This document shows positions 1 to 12,752 of a stretch of DNA of 64,000 nucleotides, one piece after another. The position numbers and the translations under genes are program-made. The stretch covers positions 558,001 through 622,000 of the forward strand of contig CAJQUN010000333.1 of the NCBI GenBank assembly GCA_907163345.1, read 5' to 3'. Position 1 is the first letter of the stretch. Each line of letters opens with the position of its first letter. The notes below the pieces were generated by a model. The model did no database searches. It was not told the DNA's origin and worked only from the letters and a program-made list of their open reading frames with translations. The stretch is from Haberlea rhodopensis. Taxonomy: Eukaryota; Streptophyta; Magnoliopsida; Lamiales; Gesneriaceae.

Positions 1-552
1 GAAGCTTCAGATGCTTTTTCTCCTCCCAAGCTGGTCTTAAAACCATTTCTAGCAAACTATCAAGCTGAAAATGCCATCTATAATCTATGCACTTGATGAA
101 ATATGTTGTTTTTGTTAACATCAAAATCAAGCTAAGGATTTCTAGGCATCGCAATTATGCATCAAGATTTGAGTCAAAGCAAAGAAAAAAGAGGAGCCAA
201 AGTTGGTTTAACATTACATTCAGTGCTCCTCCAAGAAGTTCTCTAATTAGAAACATTTGAAATGTAAAGGCACAGTTGATAATCAATCTTTTCAAAAATT
301 GATTTTCAAAAGACACGTACTGTTATTTTTCCATTATCAAAACTGACCTTGAGCAAGGATTCAAAGATGACAAATTACGGATAGAGCATCTAAAATTCGG
401 CCATGCCATTGACAACAAAGAACAAACAAGAAAGTTCTTACAAGTAAAAACGTACAAGCAATCCAAAAACTGACAAATGAAAGCGAGAAAGAGAAGTTGA
501 AATACAAGCATAATCGTTGGTAGATCAGCTTTTAAAAAATATGAGATTATGG

Positions 553-717
553 TCTACTTTACAACAAGCAAGACCATTATCATTATATCAGTTCGAAGCT
601 TATCAAACACATAGATGCTCTCATGTTCCATTTCTACTTTACAACAAGCAAGACCATTATCAATTATATCAGTTCGAAGCTTATCAAACACATAGATGCT
701 CTCATGTTCCATTTCTG
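553..717. repeat. Two-copy tandem duplication, about 80 bp unit
   Basis: The unit beginning TCTACTTTACAACAAGCAAG is present twice head to tail, at 553 and again at 633. The copies differ by about one inserted base. This is a local duplication with no coding meaning that I can see. Confidence 0.9.
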
Positions 718-3700
718 CCATGTTATCGCTTTTTGCTGCCCATTATAATAGTCAAAAATTCAGTTGCATCCGTTTATACAATAACAGAGATATTTACATT
801 ATTTGACAATACTTTTCAAAGACAGTTTCAACAAGGAATAAGTGTGTCATGGCATTGCATACTTTCATCCATCGAAGATAAATAAATGTAATTACACTAA
901 CATAACATGAAGGTAAATTCATACAGTTCTCCAATTTTCTGCCAGCCAGCCAGCCTAAGATCTGCAAGAAATAGTACGAAAATAGTGCAGGTGAGCATTT
1001 AACAGAATTATAAAATAAATATCGAATGTTGTCAAGCATGGTTGCCACATTTAGAAACTGCGTGAATGCAAGTTAATTTGCAGTGCATCTAAAACCAAAT
1101 GAAGCTTTAAACTTCAAGCTTTCTAAAGTGTCGCCTGCAGTTCGGAGTTAGAAACTACTTTGGCGACAAGGTTTAAAAATAAGAAAAATACCTTGTTCCA
1201 TAATATATGAAATGGTTCAAAAGCTAGAATACAAGTAACGCCACATCTGAAAGAAATACAAAGAAATAAAAAACAAATGAAGATTAGCTTGGCTAATCTT
1301 GGGTTCGTGGGTACAAGTTTCTCGTTACTCTCCTACAACACGACATGAAGTGCCAAGAACAGATTTAAAAAAAAAACAATTAAGTACCAAGAAACTAGAT
1401 AAGTAACAGAGTTGTAGGAGAGTATCAATTTCTCATTTGTGACACGTGTGGCTAACTACGTCCTGGCATGGAGATCAAAACATAAAGCCTAAGTTGCAAA
1501 ACAATCTTAAAGATCAGTGTTCCACCGTTATTACCAACTATAATTTTTTGGCATAATACTAATCCCTCGTTTTTATAAGTAGTAGTAAATTCAAGCTTAT
1601 GTACTTGATTCACTTTAATAGCAACTTAGGTACAATCACTGGGTATCCTATATTTGGTAAGCAATCCAGGTTACGTACCTGATCCAAATGAATTGGAGTT
1701 ATGACTTAGTAATGTACAATTATTGGATGAAAGATTGAGAATTATCCTACTAACCCATGCACCTAAGCTACCTATTTAACATAGCAATTGAAACATGATA
1801 ACGGCTGAAACATAAAACTCGAACTCATATACGATGAAAAATATTTAAATTACATAGTTACTACCAACTATAACTTTGATACAATGGTAGACTCTCTTAT
1901 ACCTACATATGAACTCTCATATAATATTTCTCAATTCTAAGATGCATAAACATTAGGTAGCACTATTGTGCTTATAAAATTTAAGAAACTCATGTGTTAA
2001 CAGCTACCTATACAGTTCAATAGAAGTTCGATCACTTGGAAATTCCTTTTGAATCAACCGGTGCAATTCTATTAGCTCACAATTTTTTTTTGCCACACGT
2101 ATAAAAGTCATCCAGAAACATTCTCACATATAAAAAACACTGAATGATGGAGTGTAGGAACCTAATTGACCACACTTTTCTGAAGATTACAAATAAGCTT
2201 GATAGTGTCTATAACACCACTTTCCCAAAAAGGAAGATTGATATCTTGGATGAACCAAATTAACAATACCAATTCTCTACGGTCTTGTCTTCGGAGTCAG
2301 TGCTCCATCAACTGCATCACCAAGGGTTATGGGCGAGAAAAAAGGGCAGGAAAGCTTGGATGGCAATATGGAGCTCAGTGGTCTGGACGATATAGCTACA
2401 TCGAAACAAGTTGTGTTTCTAAGGAAGAGAAAACAAGGAAGAAGATTTATTGGAAGCCATTATTTACCGATCATGGTTTTGGATCACCAATAGAGGAAAG
2501 CATAAATTTATATATTCGTTTGTTGATTGGAGACAGGAACCGTTATTATGTTTGCTAGCATTTTAGCTTTCTAGAATACCATTTGGTTCTAACTATTTTG
2601 GTACTCGCTACATCTTGTAGTAACTTTATCGTGCATTTGGCATCGTCTTTTATATTACGTATTATTTGTCTGATAAAAAAAAAATTAACAATACCAAAGG
2701 AAGGAAAGAATGAAACCTGAAACAATTGCAAAAGTACTAGACAAACGGCAGAATGAATCTTCCAAAGTTACAAGGCTAACAGTTATCACACAAAACATGA
2801 ATTTAATTATGGCACTGCCATCATATCTTGTGCTACTCGACAAAAAAACAAAATTTCGATCAAACTTGCCATAGATGTTCCCTCTTTATCAGGATGGTAC
2901 CAAAGCGATCCAATTTATCTCCCCCAGAAGAACAATGATTAGATATACTATTTCTTTCCTCCCACATTGAGATATCCTATAGAAGTGGAAGATACCCCAC
3001 TTTTGAGTGCAGTGGTCAAACACCACATACGAATCAACATCATCTCTTATAAGTAATTGCACATTCAATTTGCCAACGACCCCCAACGCAGTTTGCTTTT
3101 TCACATAAATATGAGGTTAATACTTTCTCAAAGCTGGATATATGAATGTTGAAAACAGATTTGACTAGTGAAGAAGAACAAGTAATAAATATAATAGAGA
3201 ATGAGACGATAAAACAATGAAAGAGGCGCATGCAACTTAAACCACAAAGTGAACAAGAAAATTAAGTCATCGGTCCACCTACACCGTCTTTCTCTTCTCA
3301 AAGAGAAATGAATGGGAAAACGTGAGGCAGATTGATACAACCTAAAGAATTCAAACAAGGCAATGTATATGCAGAAATTGAAGAATACGGGATTGGGCGC
3401 GGAAATTATATATTGCTGGATGAACACAGTAACAGGAATTACAAAGAAAACACTCCAAAAGCTCACTATTACTCAGGGAAATATTTTTTCCCTGCCCAAG
3501 CCGTAGCTCGCTCCCACATGTGCATTAGTTTCTTGGCCCTCCTGTGATAAACGTGTCAGCAAAAAAAGATCAAAATATCATCAAAAATGAGTAGCAAGCC
3601 AAAAGAAGAATATTTACAAGTGGATTTTGTCCACTTGTAATTTTTCACTTGTTGAATATTATAGTTAGGCAATAAAGTGAGTAATAAGACACGTGATGGC

Positions 3701-4629
3701 GACAAACACATGTTTAAATCCCCGTGCAGATGTAAGTACCACAAATAAATGTCCAATGCAAATAAATGCAGAAACTCATCATTGTAAAGTTTGGCTAGTG
3801 AATTATAGATCAGTCATTGTAAATTTTGGAAAGTGAAATAGATCTCAGTCCGGTGCAAAAATATAGAGTCCCAAAATTTATAACATGCCCTACTAAAGTC
3901 AGAATTCTCATTATGGTTACTTCCGAGTCCAAAAATGATCTCCTTAAAAAGCCAACATCTGTCCCCAACCTTTATGACAACTCTAATTAAATGATTTCAT
4001 CGAAAACTCAAAAATAGCCCTTATCATTTGTGTGAAATCTAAAATATTTAGGTTTTTACCACGTCAGCAAAACAAAAATCCATCTTTGACAGCTATCTAC
4101 GAAAGTAACTAAACCCTTGCAACTATCCACATTTAAGAAGTTAATTTCAAAAACTCAATTTCAAGTGACTTTAAGCTGCAGTTGATACCCTAAGCACCTC
4201 TTATTGCCAAGCAAATGTATAATGATCTAAATCAAATAACACAAGTTTAAATGTCAAGTAAAAGACATTTCGTAAACATGCAACAGTTCTTGCATTAAAT
4301 ATATTCTTCAAAATGCAGAATCAACTACCACATATCAATGCAGAAACTCTCGCAGCAAATTTGTATGAGATCTCTAAGTGCATGTATTAATACTTGAACT
4401 ATCACAGAAAAATTTCCAGAACATTCTTAATAGCATATACTGTGATACGAATGAAGATAGTGCGCAAGGTAAAGAAGGAGAGCGTGATGGGCTGGAAGAA
4501 GTAAATGCAGAAGTAAAAGATGATCAGAGCAAATCCAAGATGTTGGAAGGAAGAGCAGTAGGTTGGGAAGCACGTTAAAAGATTACAAGGATCGAGACTA
4601 AGATTCCTAGTCTCTTAATCCCTTGCTTC

Positions 4630-4800
4630 TTAGCGCTCCGCGGAAGAGGTTAGATAGTTAGCTAATAAGTCGGCACATTTAATTTCTTCATGTTAACATA
4701 GAAATGCATAAATAGACTTTTGTGGAGAACATTGTATTCAATCCACAAATTGTCAATGAAATAGTTATCTTCCTCTCCAATTCTCTCTTCACGATCTATA
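4630..4800 (+). repeat. Possible LTR remnant
   Basis: The run has the look of a plant copia LTR 3' part: a TAAATAGA promoter-like motif, then a TTGTATTCAATCC-type stretch and AATGAAATA. No paired LTR, primer site or target duplication was found, so the call is weak. Confidence 0.25.
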
Positions 4801-5775
4801 TTCTCAATGAGGTTAGCTACATCGAATTAGCTATGCATCATACGGATACACATCTTAGGAGTTTGATCATATTGATTCAGATTCAAGTTGCAATATGAAA
4901 TGCCAGAAGTAATAAAAATTAATGACTAATCGAATTCCATATCTCAAAACAAACAACTAGGTCCGAAATTAGTTGAGAAATTCAATGTTAAGTTACGCCC
5001 CCAATTACTCTTCTTCCATTCTTTATCTTAAAAATATATATTCTACACCATCTCATACCATGCAATCTAAATGCTATGATACAATCTAGCATGCACAAAT
5101 GCCGACAATTTCATCAATCAGTACAAGACCTGAGGCAACAAAGTCAGAGGTATAGCATAGCTGAATGCCAGTAAAGAATAGAAAGAAAAGGTTGAGAAGG
5201 TAAAACGTACCCATAAATGACGTGATGTAAGCAGCTTAGAGACGTGCCACGCACCTTTCAAGTTTCAAGCAACTCACACCAAATACCATCTCACCCAACC
5301 GCTTCGCTCACAAATGACACATTCTGCAAACCCACGCCCCATGTCTCATTGATGGTTGAACCCACTCAGCAAACCACCTTAAAAAATACACACTTTACCG
5401 CTCAATTTAATAACGTTCACCGTCAGATATGTGCAAAAACTCCTACGGGTCCCAAGCATTAAATGAAAACAAGAAGAAATCTGCAAAAAAAAATTGTGAA
5501 TTTAAGAAAGGGAAATAAAACAAAGGACAAAACTCATTTGGAGAAAACCTACTGATTCATTCAAGAACAGGTTTGAACACATCGGTACAGGTAGAATCAG
5601 CTATTTCGAAACCCTATAAACTAAATTAAAAATAAATTAAACTGAAACAAAATAAAAAAGTAAAATGATAAACAAAGTTTTTATCATGCTCTGTAACAAC
5701 TGAACCGTTAATGGAGGCCAGACATTTACATTACTACCCTCACAAAGGCACCTAGTTTCCAAACTACCCCTTTCC

Positions 5776-6778
5776 TCACTTCCTTCCCCTCTTCGCAGGA
5801 GCCTTCCTCGCCGAGGATTTAACAGTAGTCGCTGACTTAACGCTTTTCTTGGGAGCCGCCTTTTTAGAAACCGCGGGCTTCTTCGCAGCCGATTTCACCG
5901 GCGCCGCCTTCTTAGCCGGCGTAGATTTAGCCGAGGTCTTCAGCACCTTTGCTGGCTTCTTCTCCAGCTTGGGTTTCTCCGGCGTTTTTCTCTTCGGTGC
6001 AGCCTTCTTCGTCAGAGCTGCCGCCTTTGGCTTCGCGGCTGGCTTGGCCTTCGCAACAGGTTTGGCCTTCGCAACCGGTTTAGCCTTCGCAGCTGGCTTA
6101 GATTTTGCCACGGTGGTCGCCTTGGGTTTCGCGGCAGTGGATTTAGCCTTCGGTTTCGCGTTGGAAACGGTAACCTTCTTACCCTTGGTGGCAGCAGCCT
6201 TGGTCTTCGATTTCACAGCAGCAACCGGCTTCTTCTTCGCTGGTGCAGAAGCGGAAGCAGCCACCACCGCGGCCTTCTTCTTAGAACGATCGGACGGAAG
6301 CTTGTAAGAGCTCTTGACTTTAACAAGCTTATCATTCGCCACAAGCTTCTTCAATTGAAGAAGCAAAATCTTCTTGAAATTAGCCGGAAGATTCTTATGC
6401 CTATCTTCAGTGAACTTCGTAATCGCATACTGACTCGATCCCGTCCTATCCTTCAAAGTCAAGATCGCGTCTTTAATCATCTGCATGCACTCAAAATCTC
6501 AGATACCAATTCAGCAAATCAGAAACCCAAAAAAGTTCGACAAAATGATCGACATTCAATACCTCGAAGTAAGGAGGGTGGGCCGTGTTACGCCCCCGCG
6601 GCGCAGCGGCTTTCTTCGTTTTAGATCCTTTGGCGGCAGCTTTCTTAGTTTTGGATGATTTGAGTGGCGGGTTTTCAGCATTTGCAGCCTCGAGTACGAC
6701 CTGTTGCTGGGCAACCGTCTCGGTGGAATGAACTGCAGTCGTCTCGGTGGAATGAACTGTTTCTACAACGGTGGCCAT
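5776..6778 (-). CDS. Linker histone H1, two exons
   Basis: Linker histone that binds the nucleosome dyad and linker DNA in the nucleus. Exon 1 is 6563-6778 (72 codons), the intron is 6481-6562 (82 bp, GT...AG) and exon 2 is 5776-6480, giving 306 residues. The splice joins HPPYFE to MIKDAI, which rebuilds the start of the winged-helix globular domain (about residues 67-130; SSQYAI and LKKLV are recognisable). The rest is a Lys/Ala/Pro-rich tail of about 170 residues with repeated AKPVAKAKP-type units, the DNA-compacting C-terminal domain. The N-terminal arm carries two STETVA-like repeats and two SKTKKAA repeats. The gene is GC-richer than its AT-rich surroundings. No frameshift or stop is seen, so it should be functional. 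A long open frame on the opposite strand is only its shadow. Confidence 0.96.
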
Positions 6779-6928
6779 TGAGAATTCTTGTCGAAATTAG
6801 GGTTAGGGCAAGCAGAGATTGGGAAATGCACAAAATTCGGAGGGAGATCTAATGCACGGAATTCAGAGAATTACTTCCCCGCAGCTAATTGTGGTCTGGG
6901 ATGAGTGTACCGAGGGGAAATAGGCGGA

Positions 6929-6936
6929 TATAAATA
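6929..6936 (-). promoter_or_regulatory. Candidate TATA element of the histone H1 gene
   Basis: TATTTATA on the minus strand, about 150 bp upstream of the H1 start codon, in a less AT-rich context. The position suits a TATA box followed by a 5' leader of about 120 bp. This is inferred from motif and spacing. Confidence 0.45.
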
Positions 6937-8510
6937 GTGAGAATTCGGGGGCTAATATCCGAAAGAAGGAAGCTGATTGGTGAATAGGGATTGACGCAGA
7001 TTGAGGACACTCAAAATATTTGAATTTTGGGCCGTGTGATGGGATTTAATCTACGGCAGGGAAGGTTGATGAGTAGGTTATTGGGTGATGGAGAATGTGC
7101 TTGGCTTTTTGGGGGAGGGGAGGGTGTGTTTTTGTGGTTGATTCTTCTTTGAATAAGTAGAGATAGATTTGGTGGATTTTGGTGAGTTTTTTTTGCACCT
7201 CTTAGAAAATTTCAAAGGCTTTCTAGGGAATATTTGTTTAAGGGGTAAATCTTGTTGGTTGAGGAGATCTTGTGTTTCGAAGCTGAAGTGGTCGAAATCA
7301 AAATTTTTATGGAGCGTGCTGGAGTTTTAGAGTAATATGTTAAAATGCTTGCAACAATATGCCGATTTTGCGGCATTTTATGAAAGTATATTAACATGGG
7401 AGTGTGGAAAATCATGATTTGTCGAAATCGGATGAGATTTGGATATGAAAATGTCGACTCGAAGTTCATTAAGGATGAACATGTTCAAACCTTTGGGCAT
7501 CTAAAGTAATTTCCTTCATTAAATAATGGTTATTTCTTAAATTTTTAACTTGTTTATGGATATTATCATCATCGAACGTTGTTATTTGTTGTTTAATGTT
7601 GATTGAATATTCGTTTTTTATCCGTTGGACGCATTTATTTTACATTGTATTCATGTTTCTACTTGCATGACATGCATCCACGTAAACGAACCTAAAAACG
7701 GTTAAAATTGGCATGTGTTGCATTTCTTAACAAGTCAAGATATTCGATAACAGATTTATTGTCGCGACTTTCATTAATTAAATAAAAACACAATATACAA
7801 TTATTCCTGATCAATACACGAAGTAATTTAAATTGGCTTTTTTCGAAAAAGGTCTTGTTCTGTGGAAGATTTATCTCGTGTTTGGTCGTATACGGTCCAA
7901 CTCTACAAGAAACTGTGAATCATTCTCTTGAATCTCATCATCTTCGTCATAAATGACGTGGACTTAAGCTTAATGACATATTCAATGTAATTTTTTTCAT
8001 TATCGGACAACATATATTATATGTGATATTCATATTTTTACCTGCATGGCTTGCTTCAATGTAAAACAAACCTAAAATTTTTGTCTTAAAAAAAACCTGA
8101 AATTACTAAGTTTGATGCATGTTGTATTTCCAAACAAACAATTACAGAAAAGTATTTGAATGGCTTGTTTAAGTAAAGACCTAAAGGTTTTAAAATGTGA
8201 CAAGTTATATGATAATGGTTTATTTATTTCATTAATTAAAACATACAAGTACCTTTTTATCATAGAATATCAAATTCAACCAAACTATTATCATTGATAT
8301 CAATATTTGATTTACAATATACAATGATTTTCACGTCATTGATTGAATATTCGATTTTTTTTAAGGTTGTCATGTACTTTACATGAAGTGTGTTTCTACT
8401 TGCCAGGCTTATGTTAACCTAATGACAGATGTATTTAACATGTACTACATTTCTTAACAAGAGATATTATTTAATAACAATTTTTGTCCCAATTTTTATT
8501 AATTAACCAT
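6937..8510. other. Intergenic, AT-rich
   Basis: Region upstream of histone H1. It is AT-rich with short degenerate direct repeats: blocks near 7610-7760 and 8340-8480 share phrases such as GATTGAATATTCG and 'cttgcatgac'-like text. I see no gene. Confidence 0.5.
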
Positions 8511-8515
8511 CAGGT

Positions 8516-8704
8516 AAAGGGGCGAAGCTAGCATTTGAGATTTATTGGGGCTGGTCAGAATGTATATTAAAATATAGGCTTGAAAGAGTAATATAGAATT
8601 GGGCTACAAGATCAAATTTTAAAAAAATTTACACTATTAAATTTTTATTTTTAAAATCACATAGGTTTGGAGCCCCACCCAGCATGGGGAGTGGCTATGC
8701 CCCT
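8516..8704. mobile_element. hAT-like MITE, 189 bp
   Basis: The termini are inverted: AAAGGGGCGAAGC at the left, and AGGGGCATAGCC when the right end is read on the minus strand. This GGGGC(G)nAGCC style is common at plant hAT ends. Both flanks carry CAGGT (8511-8515 and 8705-8709). A hAT duplication should be 8 bp, so the target repeat is partial or eroded. Confidence 0.5.
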
Positions 8705-8849
8705 CAGGTGCTACATATAATTGCTTTTTATCAATGTGGAGAATAATTTCACAAGGATAATTACAATTTTGGTAAAATAACTCGGTCATTTTCTATTTTT
8801 AGTCATAGTCATATAAGTTGGTATTTATATTAACTTTTAGTCTTTTTTC

Positions 8850-8990
8850 ACTGGAGTGCTAAAGTGGTGCCGAAAAAGGCTGACGCGGTACCAAAAATTG
8901 ATGACATGATACTAGAAAATGTTGACGCGATATCAGACATTGCCTATATATATGATGTCACGAAAGCGCTCCGATACAAAATTGTTTGAC
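8850..8990. repeat. Degenerate tandem motif, about 26 bp
   Basis: The pattern 'gacgcggtacc aaaaattgatgac' recurs three to four times with drift (GACGCGGTACC, GACATGATACT, GACGCGATATC). It is non-coding and similar to motifs in plant non-coding repeats. Confidence 0.5.
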
Positions 8991-9213
8991 TTAGTCATTA
9001 TAATCTCATTAAAATAGGAAGTAGAATATATAAAATCCCATGATTGAAGAGATTTGATCATAGAAAATAGTTTGGTTGAAAATAGAATCCATAAATATTG
9101 TATCTATAAATACTGTGAACATCACATTGGAAATATGTTGAAAAAGATGAACCAAAAGCTCCATGTTTTGACATGGTGTCATAGCATGGTTTGAGGTCCA
9201 TTGATCAAGAACC

Positions 9214-10200
9214 ATGACTGGTTCTACTGAATTAACAAACCCACGCAATATGTCCACTGATTCTATTCTTGACAATCTCACAACAAGAATGCCCGAAGCC
9301 TTCGCAAAGGCTCAAACACCCCCCAAACCACCAACCCTCTTACCGTACCAATCAACACTATGTTGGATGAATCCAATTATGCCCTATGGTCCCAAGTGGC
9401 TGATGTGTATATCTTAGACAGGGATAAGCTAGGATTCCACAGAGAATGCCATAGTGAAGGGATGGTTGATCAACTCTATGAACCCATCTCTGCTCCCAAA
9501 TTTTATTCGATTTCCAATGGCCAAACAAGTATGGGATGCAATCACAACCACCTTTTTCGATGGCACTACCACTTCCCAAGTTTACGAACTACGACGTTGA
9601 GTCCCTCGGATGCGATATGGAGGAGGACCAATAGAGAAAAACCAATGATCTTTAAGGATTGTAGCGTGAGACCGACTTCCGCCATCCTAACCCAATGCAA
9701 TGCGCAACAGACATTCAAAAATACAATAATCTAATACAAGAGGAAAGAGTACATATTTTCCTAGATGCAGATGATAGGCTGGACAACATACGCAGTGATG
9801 TACTCCAGTTGCAATCATTCCCCACAATCGAGAAAGCTTATGCCCATGTTCGATGGGAGGACATAATTCAGACTGTTCTCCTTGATTACCATGTCCCATC
9901 CCGTTTCTGAACTGATGCAGTAACATCTGCAGTGTATCTACTAAATTGCAAGCCTTCCAAAATCTTGCAATTTAAAACCCCTCTACAAGTTCCGTCCTGA
10001 CGTGTTCCCCTAACCTTTGTCCTCATGCTCCCCCTAAAATATTGGAGTGTGTGGTCTACGTCCATCTCCACAAAAACCAACGTACTAAGTGCAGTCAAAT
10101 ACTTGTTTCTGGGTTATGGGCTACATAAAAAAGGGTACAGGTTCTTTGATCCGAGTATGATAGATTTAGCAAGTCAAACATTAAGCAGAAAAGAAAAACC
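9214..10200 (+). mobile_element. Ty1-copia remnant: gag joined to end of integrase
   Basis: Decayed retrotransposon. From the ATG at 9214, copia gag motifs follow in shifting frames: LDESNYALWSQV near 9363, a WDAI-type segment near 9530, then NPMQCATDIQKYNNLIQEER and RLDNIRSDVLQ with AYAHVR at about 9690-9860. Directly after, at about 9905-10160, comes the last part of integrase (TDAVTSAVYLLN, KYLFLGYGLHKKGYRFFDP). Zinc knuckle, protease and the integrase core are missing, so roughly 1-1.5 kb has been deleted. Several frameshifts and stops make it non-functional. No LTR pair was found around it. Confidence 0.88.
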
Positions 10201-11319
10201 AATGCATTAGACGTAAACCATTTTTCATTGAAGCAGACTATGAACATCAACGTACCGTTTAACAGTCAAAACAACCTAGTGTACGGCTACCGACACAACC
10301 ATCGCAATGTAGTGGTAAAACTTTCCGATAACAAGGCTAATCCAAGCGGGATATATTCAGATTTACCTTTCACAACAAAGGAAAATGTTTGAGGTTTCTG
10401 ATCGCGCTTTTCTTTAGCAAATAAATATTAAGTGATGCATGATATAAATCAACAGCACAAATCGACCACAAGCATACCGTCTCAAGTTTTAATATAGTGA
10501 TTCGTAAGTACGAGTGTCGAACCTTGGACTAACAAGCAAGTACCAAATAATATTTCTTCAAACTATATTTAACATACGATAATGAATTAATAAGTAAACT
10601 AATAACTAAATTAACTACTAATCCAACCAAAACAATCGATGATCACGAGAAAAATTCATAAGAAAGAATTATCAAGACATTTGATATGCGTAATGAAATT
10701 TTATCTCTTATAATTGAAGGCCTTGAAAGCCTTTGCATGAATTCAATAAAAAGCAAACATCACCCAAAAAAGCCTCAAACCAAATTGCGGAAAACAAGAG
10801 TTCAAGAAAATAAAGTCAATCCCATTAAACCACGGAGCAAGAAAACAGAGAAGAAGCACATTATTGATGATTATCGTGGAAGTAGAGGTATCCAGGTTGA
10901 AGAGATGGCATGAATACTACTTCCCACCACCAAAACTCGAAGCCAGAAAAACAAGGAGATACAAACAATTGATAATGGTTATGAAAGTGCTTACATCCAT
11001 ATTGAAGACGATGACAAGCTTTCTTATTTACAAAGAGAAAGAGACAAATGAAAAAAAATAAAAGAAATAGGTAAAGTAGTATTTGTAGATATCAAGAAAG
11101 AAAAATTTGAATGGATCATATGGGTGTAATAATTTATGTTATAAATCAAACTTTATATGTTTATGCTTGTGATTGTCACACATTATTTACACAAATTATT
11201 TATGGTAGTTGTTTACATTATTTAATATATATTTGTATCGCATTTAATTATATAACTTAATTTGTTATATCTTTATATTTAAGGCCAATTAAAAAATGTA
11301 TCATAATCAATGGATTTTT
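10201..11319. other. Repeat-derived AT-rich stretch
   Basis: No gene is supported. The part from about 10480 ('gattcgtaagtacgagtgtcgaac') resembles leader sequence of plant retroelements. The part after about 10690 is A-rich and leads into a Helitron-like terminus, so it may be the body of that element. Confidence 0.4.
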
Positions 11320-11346
11320 TTGTGCAACGCACGTGCATTTTACTAG
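11320..11346 (+). mobile_element. Helitron-like 3' terminus
   Basis: The sequence GTGCAACGCACGTGC forms a short GTGC/GCAC stem with an AAC loop. It is followed by ATTTTA and ends in CTAG, with T as the next base. Plant Helitrons end in a hairpin (often C-rich around GTGCAACGCAC) about 10 bp before CTRR, inserted before T. The stem here is short. The 5' TC end was not located, so the length is unknown. Confidence 0.5.
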
Positions 11347-11888
11347 TTCTTCTAAAAGCATGGTTGGACCTAATCAGGTGTGGCCAAAAACCAACAATTC
11401 CAACAAAGATTGTCGACCATCCACAGATCCACTCATCCGATCTTGCCTTCCTTCTCCTAATGCAGGTCTGTTTATGGGTTTAGAATTTGGACTTCATTTC
11501 CAAAAGCCCATTTGTATAAGGGGCCCAAACCGGTAGACAGCCATCATATTATTTCAACCAATGCTAAATCCACTTGAGTTGAAACAAATCGTATCACCAA
11601 AAATATATTAACGAAACCTCAAAAGGTATGAATACCAAAAGTTATCCAAGTATGATGCTTTAACCTTCATCAAAATGCAACAAACTGTCTCCAACAACTT
11701 CATCCTTACCAGACTAAACATAAAAACATTAAAAAAAAAAAAGGAAATAAATTTCACTCATACAAAGAAAATGGAGGAATGCGCTCTCTAGGCCACCCAT
11801 AAGCACATAATTATGGCGACTAATAGCAACATCTCGCACATTCCCATGTAAACCAATGCAAGTAATTGAATAAGAGAGAATCAACAGC

Positions 11889-12070
11889 TACTGTTGCTTG
11901 CATTCTGGAGGCCTCTCGCCTTGTTGGACATTACTAGGAGGTGGCTTTCCACTCTTCTGTAGATCACCATTTCAACAAATTATCAACACACATTTGCAAC
12001 ACAACAAGTATAATGTAAGGGATCGAATAGAAGAATGGGTCTAGAGAATCACACCTTGCGTGTTGCTGAT
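11889..12070 (-). CDS. Possible terminal exons of an unidentified gene
   Basis: On the minus strand an acceptor-like CTACAG at about 11957 opens a short frame reading SGKPPPSNVQQGERPPECKQQ-like and ends in TAG near 11889. About 90 bp upstream another acceptor-like TTACAG leads to TSATRK and a GT. The Pro-rich, Cys-containing tail looks protein-like, but I do not recognise the family. The next segment upstream is a chromovirus-type LTR, which may have cut the gene off from its 5' part. It could also be chance. Confidence 0.3.
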
Positions 12071-12179
12071 GTCTGTAATGAAACAAAGATTGGTGACATG
12101 CCAGATTTTGAAGGGAATAAAATTCATCAGACCGAAACAAAGATGGTAACAATATATGTTATATTACCTTAAATCTCAT

Positions 12180-12752
12180 ATTACTTCAACAAGTAAACTT
12201 CATGTCCAACTTACATATCTATGTTCTTCTTCCCACATAAATACAAGTTAACATAACATAAAACCTTACCAACTAGTTGAACTTTCACTTCACCATACTT
12301 CACAACAAGTTTCCCAAGCCACAACCAAGCAAAAGTTTCAAGAAAATAGACAAGGTTTTGAAGAGAGCAAGTGTAGAGATTTTGGAGGTGAAAATGTGTG
12401 TTCTATGAGTTGGAAATCTGATTTCCTTTATTTATAGTTAGTAATAACTCATACCATGTTTATTCCATATGTTCTATAATGTATCAAATCCATCTCTTCT
12501 ATGTAGAGTTATTATTAAACCATATTCATATAGTTTCATAACACTCATGTCACTCAACAACATCAATTAGTTGTTCTCAACTAGTTTTAGATCAATTATT
12601 TGCCAAAGATATCATGAACATTATTCTATCAATAAACAAATTTGTCTTTCGTACTCGGTTCAACCCGAACCCAAGTCCACGTCATACCGTAATTATCGGA
12701 TAATTACGCAATAATCATAACAAACATGTATGATTCATATCGATGCACTACA
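12180..12752 (-). mobile_element. Chromovirus-type LTR fragment, minus orientation
   Basis: Read on the minus strand it begins TGTAGTGCATCGATATGAAT, matching the start of the plus-strand LTR at 15465. The shared block continues through the GTGGACT-CGGGTT-CGGGT segment. A TATA box (CTATAAATA, near 12435) follows, then a leader ending in a donor-like GGTAAGG. It is truncated after about 570 bp. It is probably a partial solo LTR of the same family, in the opposite direction. Confidence 0.6.

Larger units (their letters stand above)
1..5775. other. Gene-poor AT-rich stretch
   Basis: I find no coding region I can support. The short open frames here lack family motifs, splice context or codon bias. 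The longest, at 2199-2558 on the plus strand, resembles no family I know and is followed by an A-rich run near 2678, so it could be a decayed retroelement tail. The stretch may include introns or flanks of a gene starting outside the window. Confidence 0.5.

Noticed and set aside
2199..2558. 119-codon open frame in the gene-poor left end
   Set aside because: No family resemblance, no clear promoter or splice context, and an A-run downstream that suggests a retroelement tail.
5849..6307. 152-codon open frame opposite histone H1
   Set aside because: It is a shadow of the Lys/Ala/Pro-rich tail (Lys and Ala codons read backwards give Phe, Leu, Ala). The minus-strand H1 exon explains the sequence.
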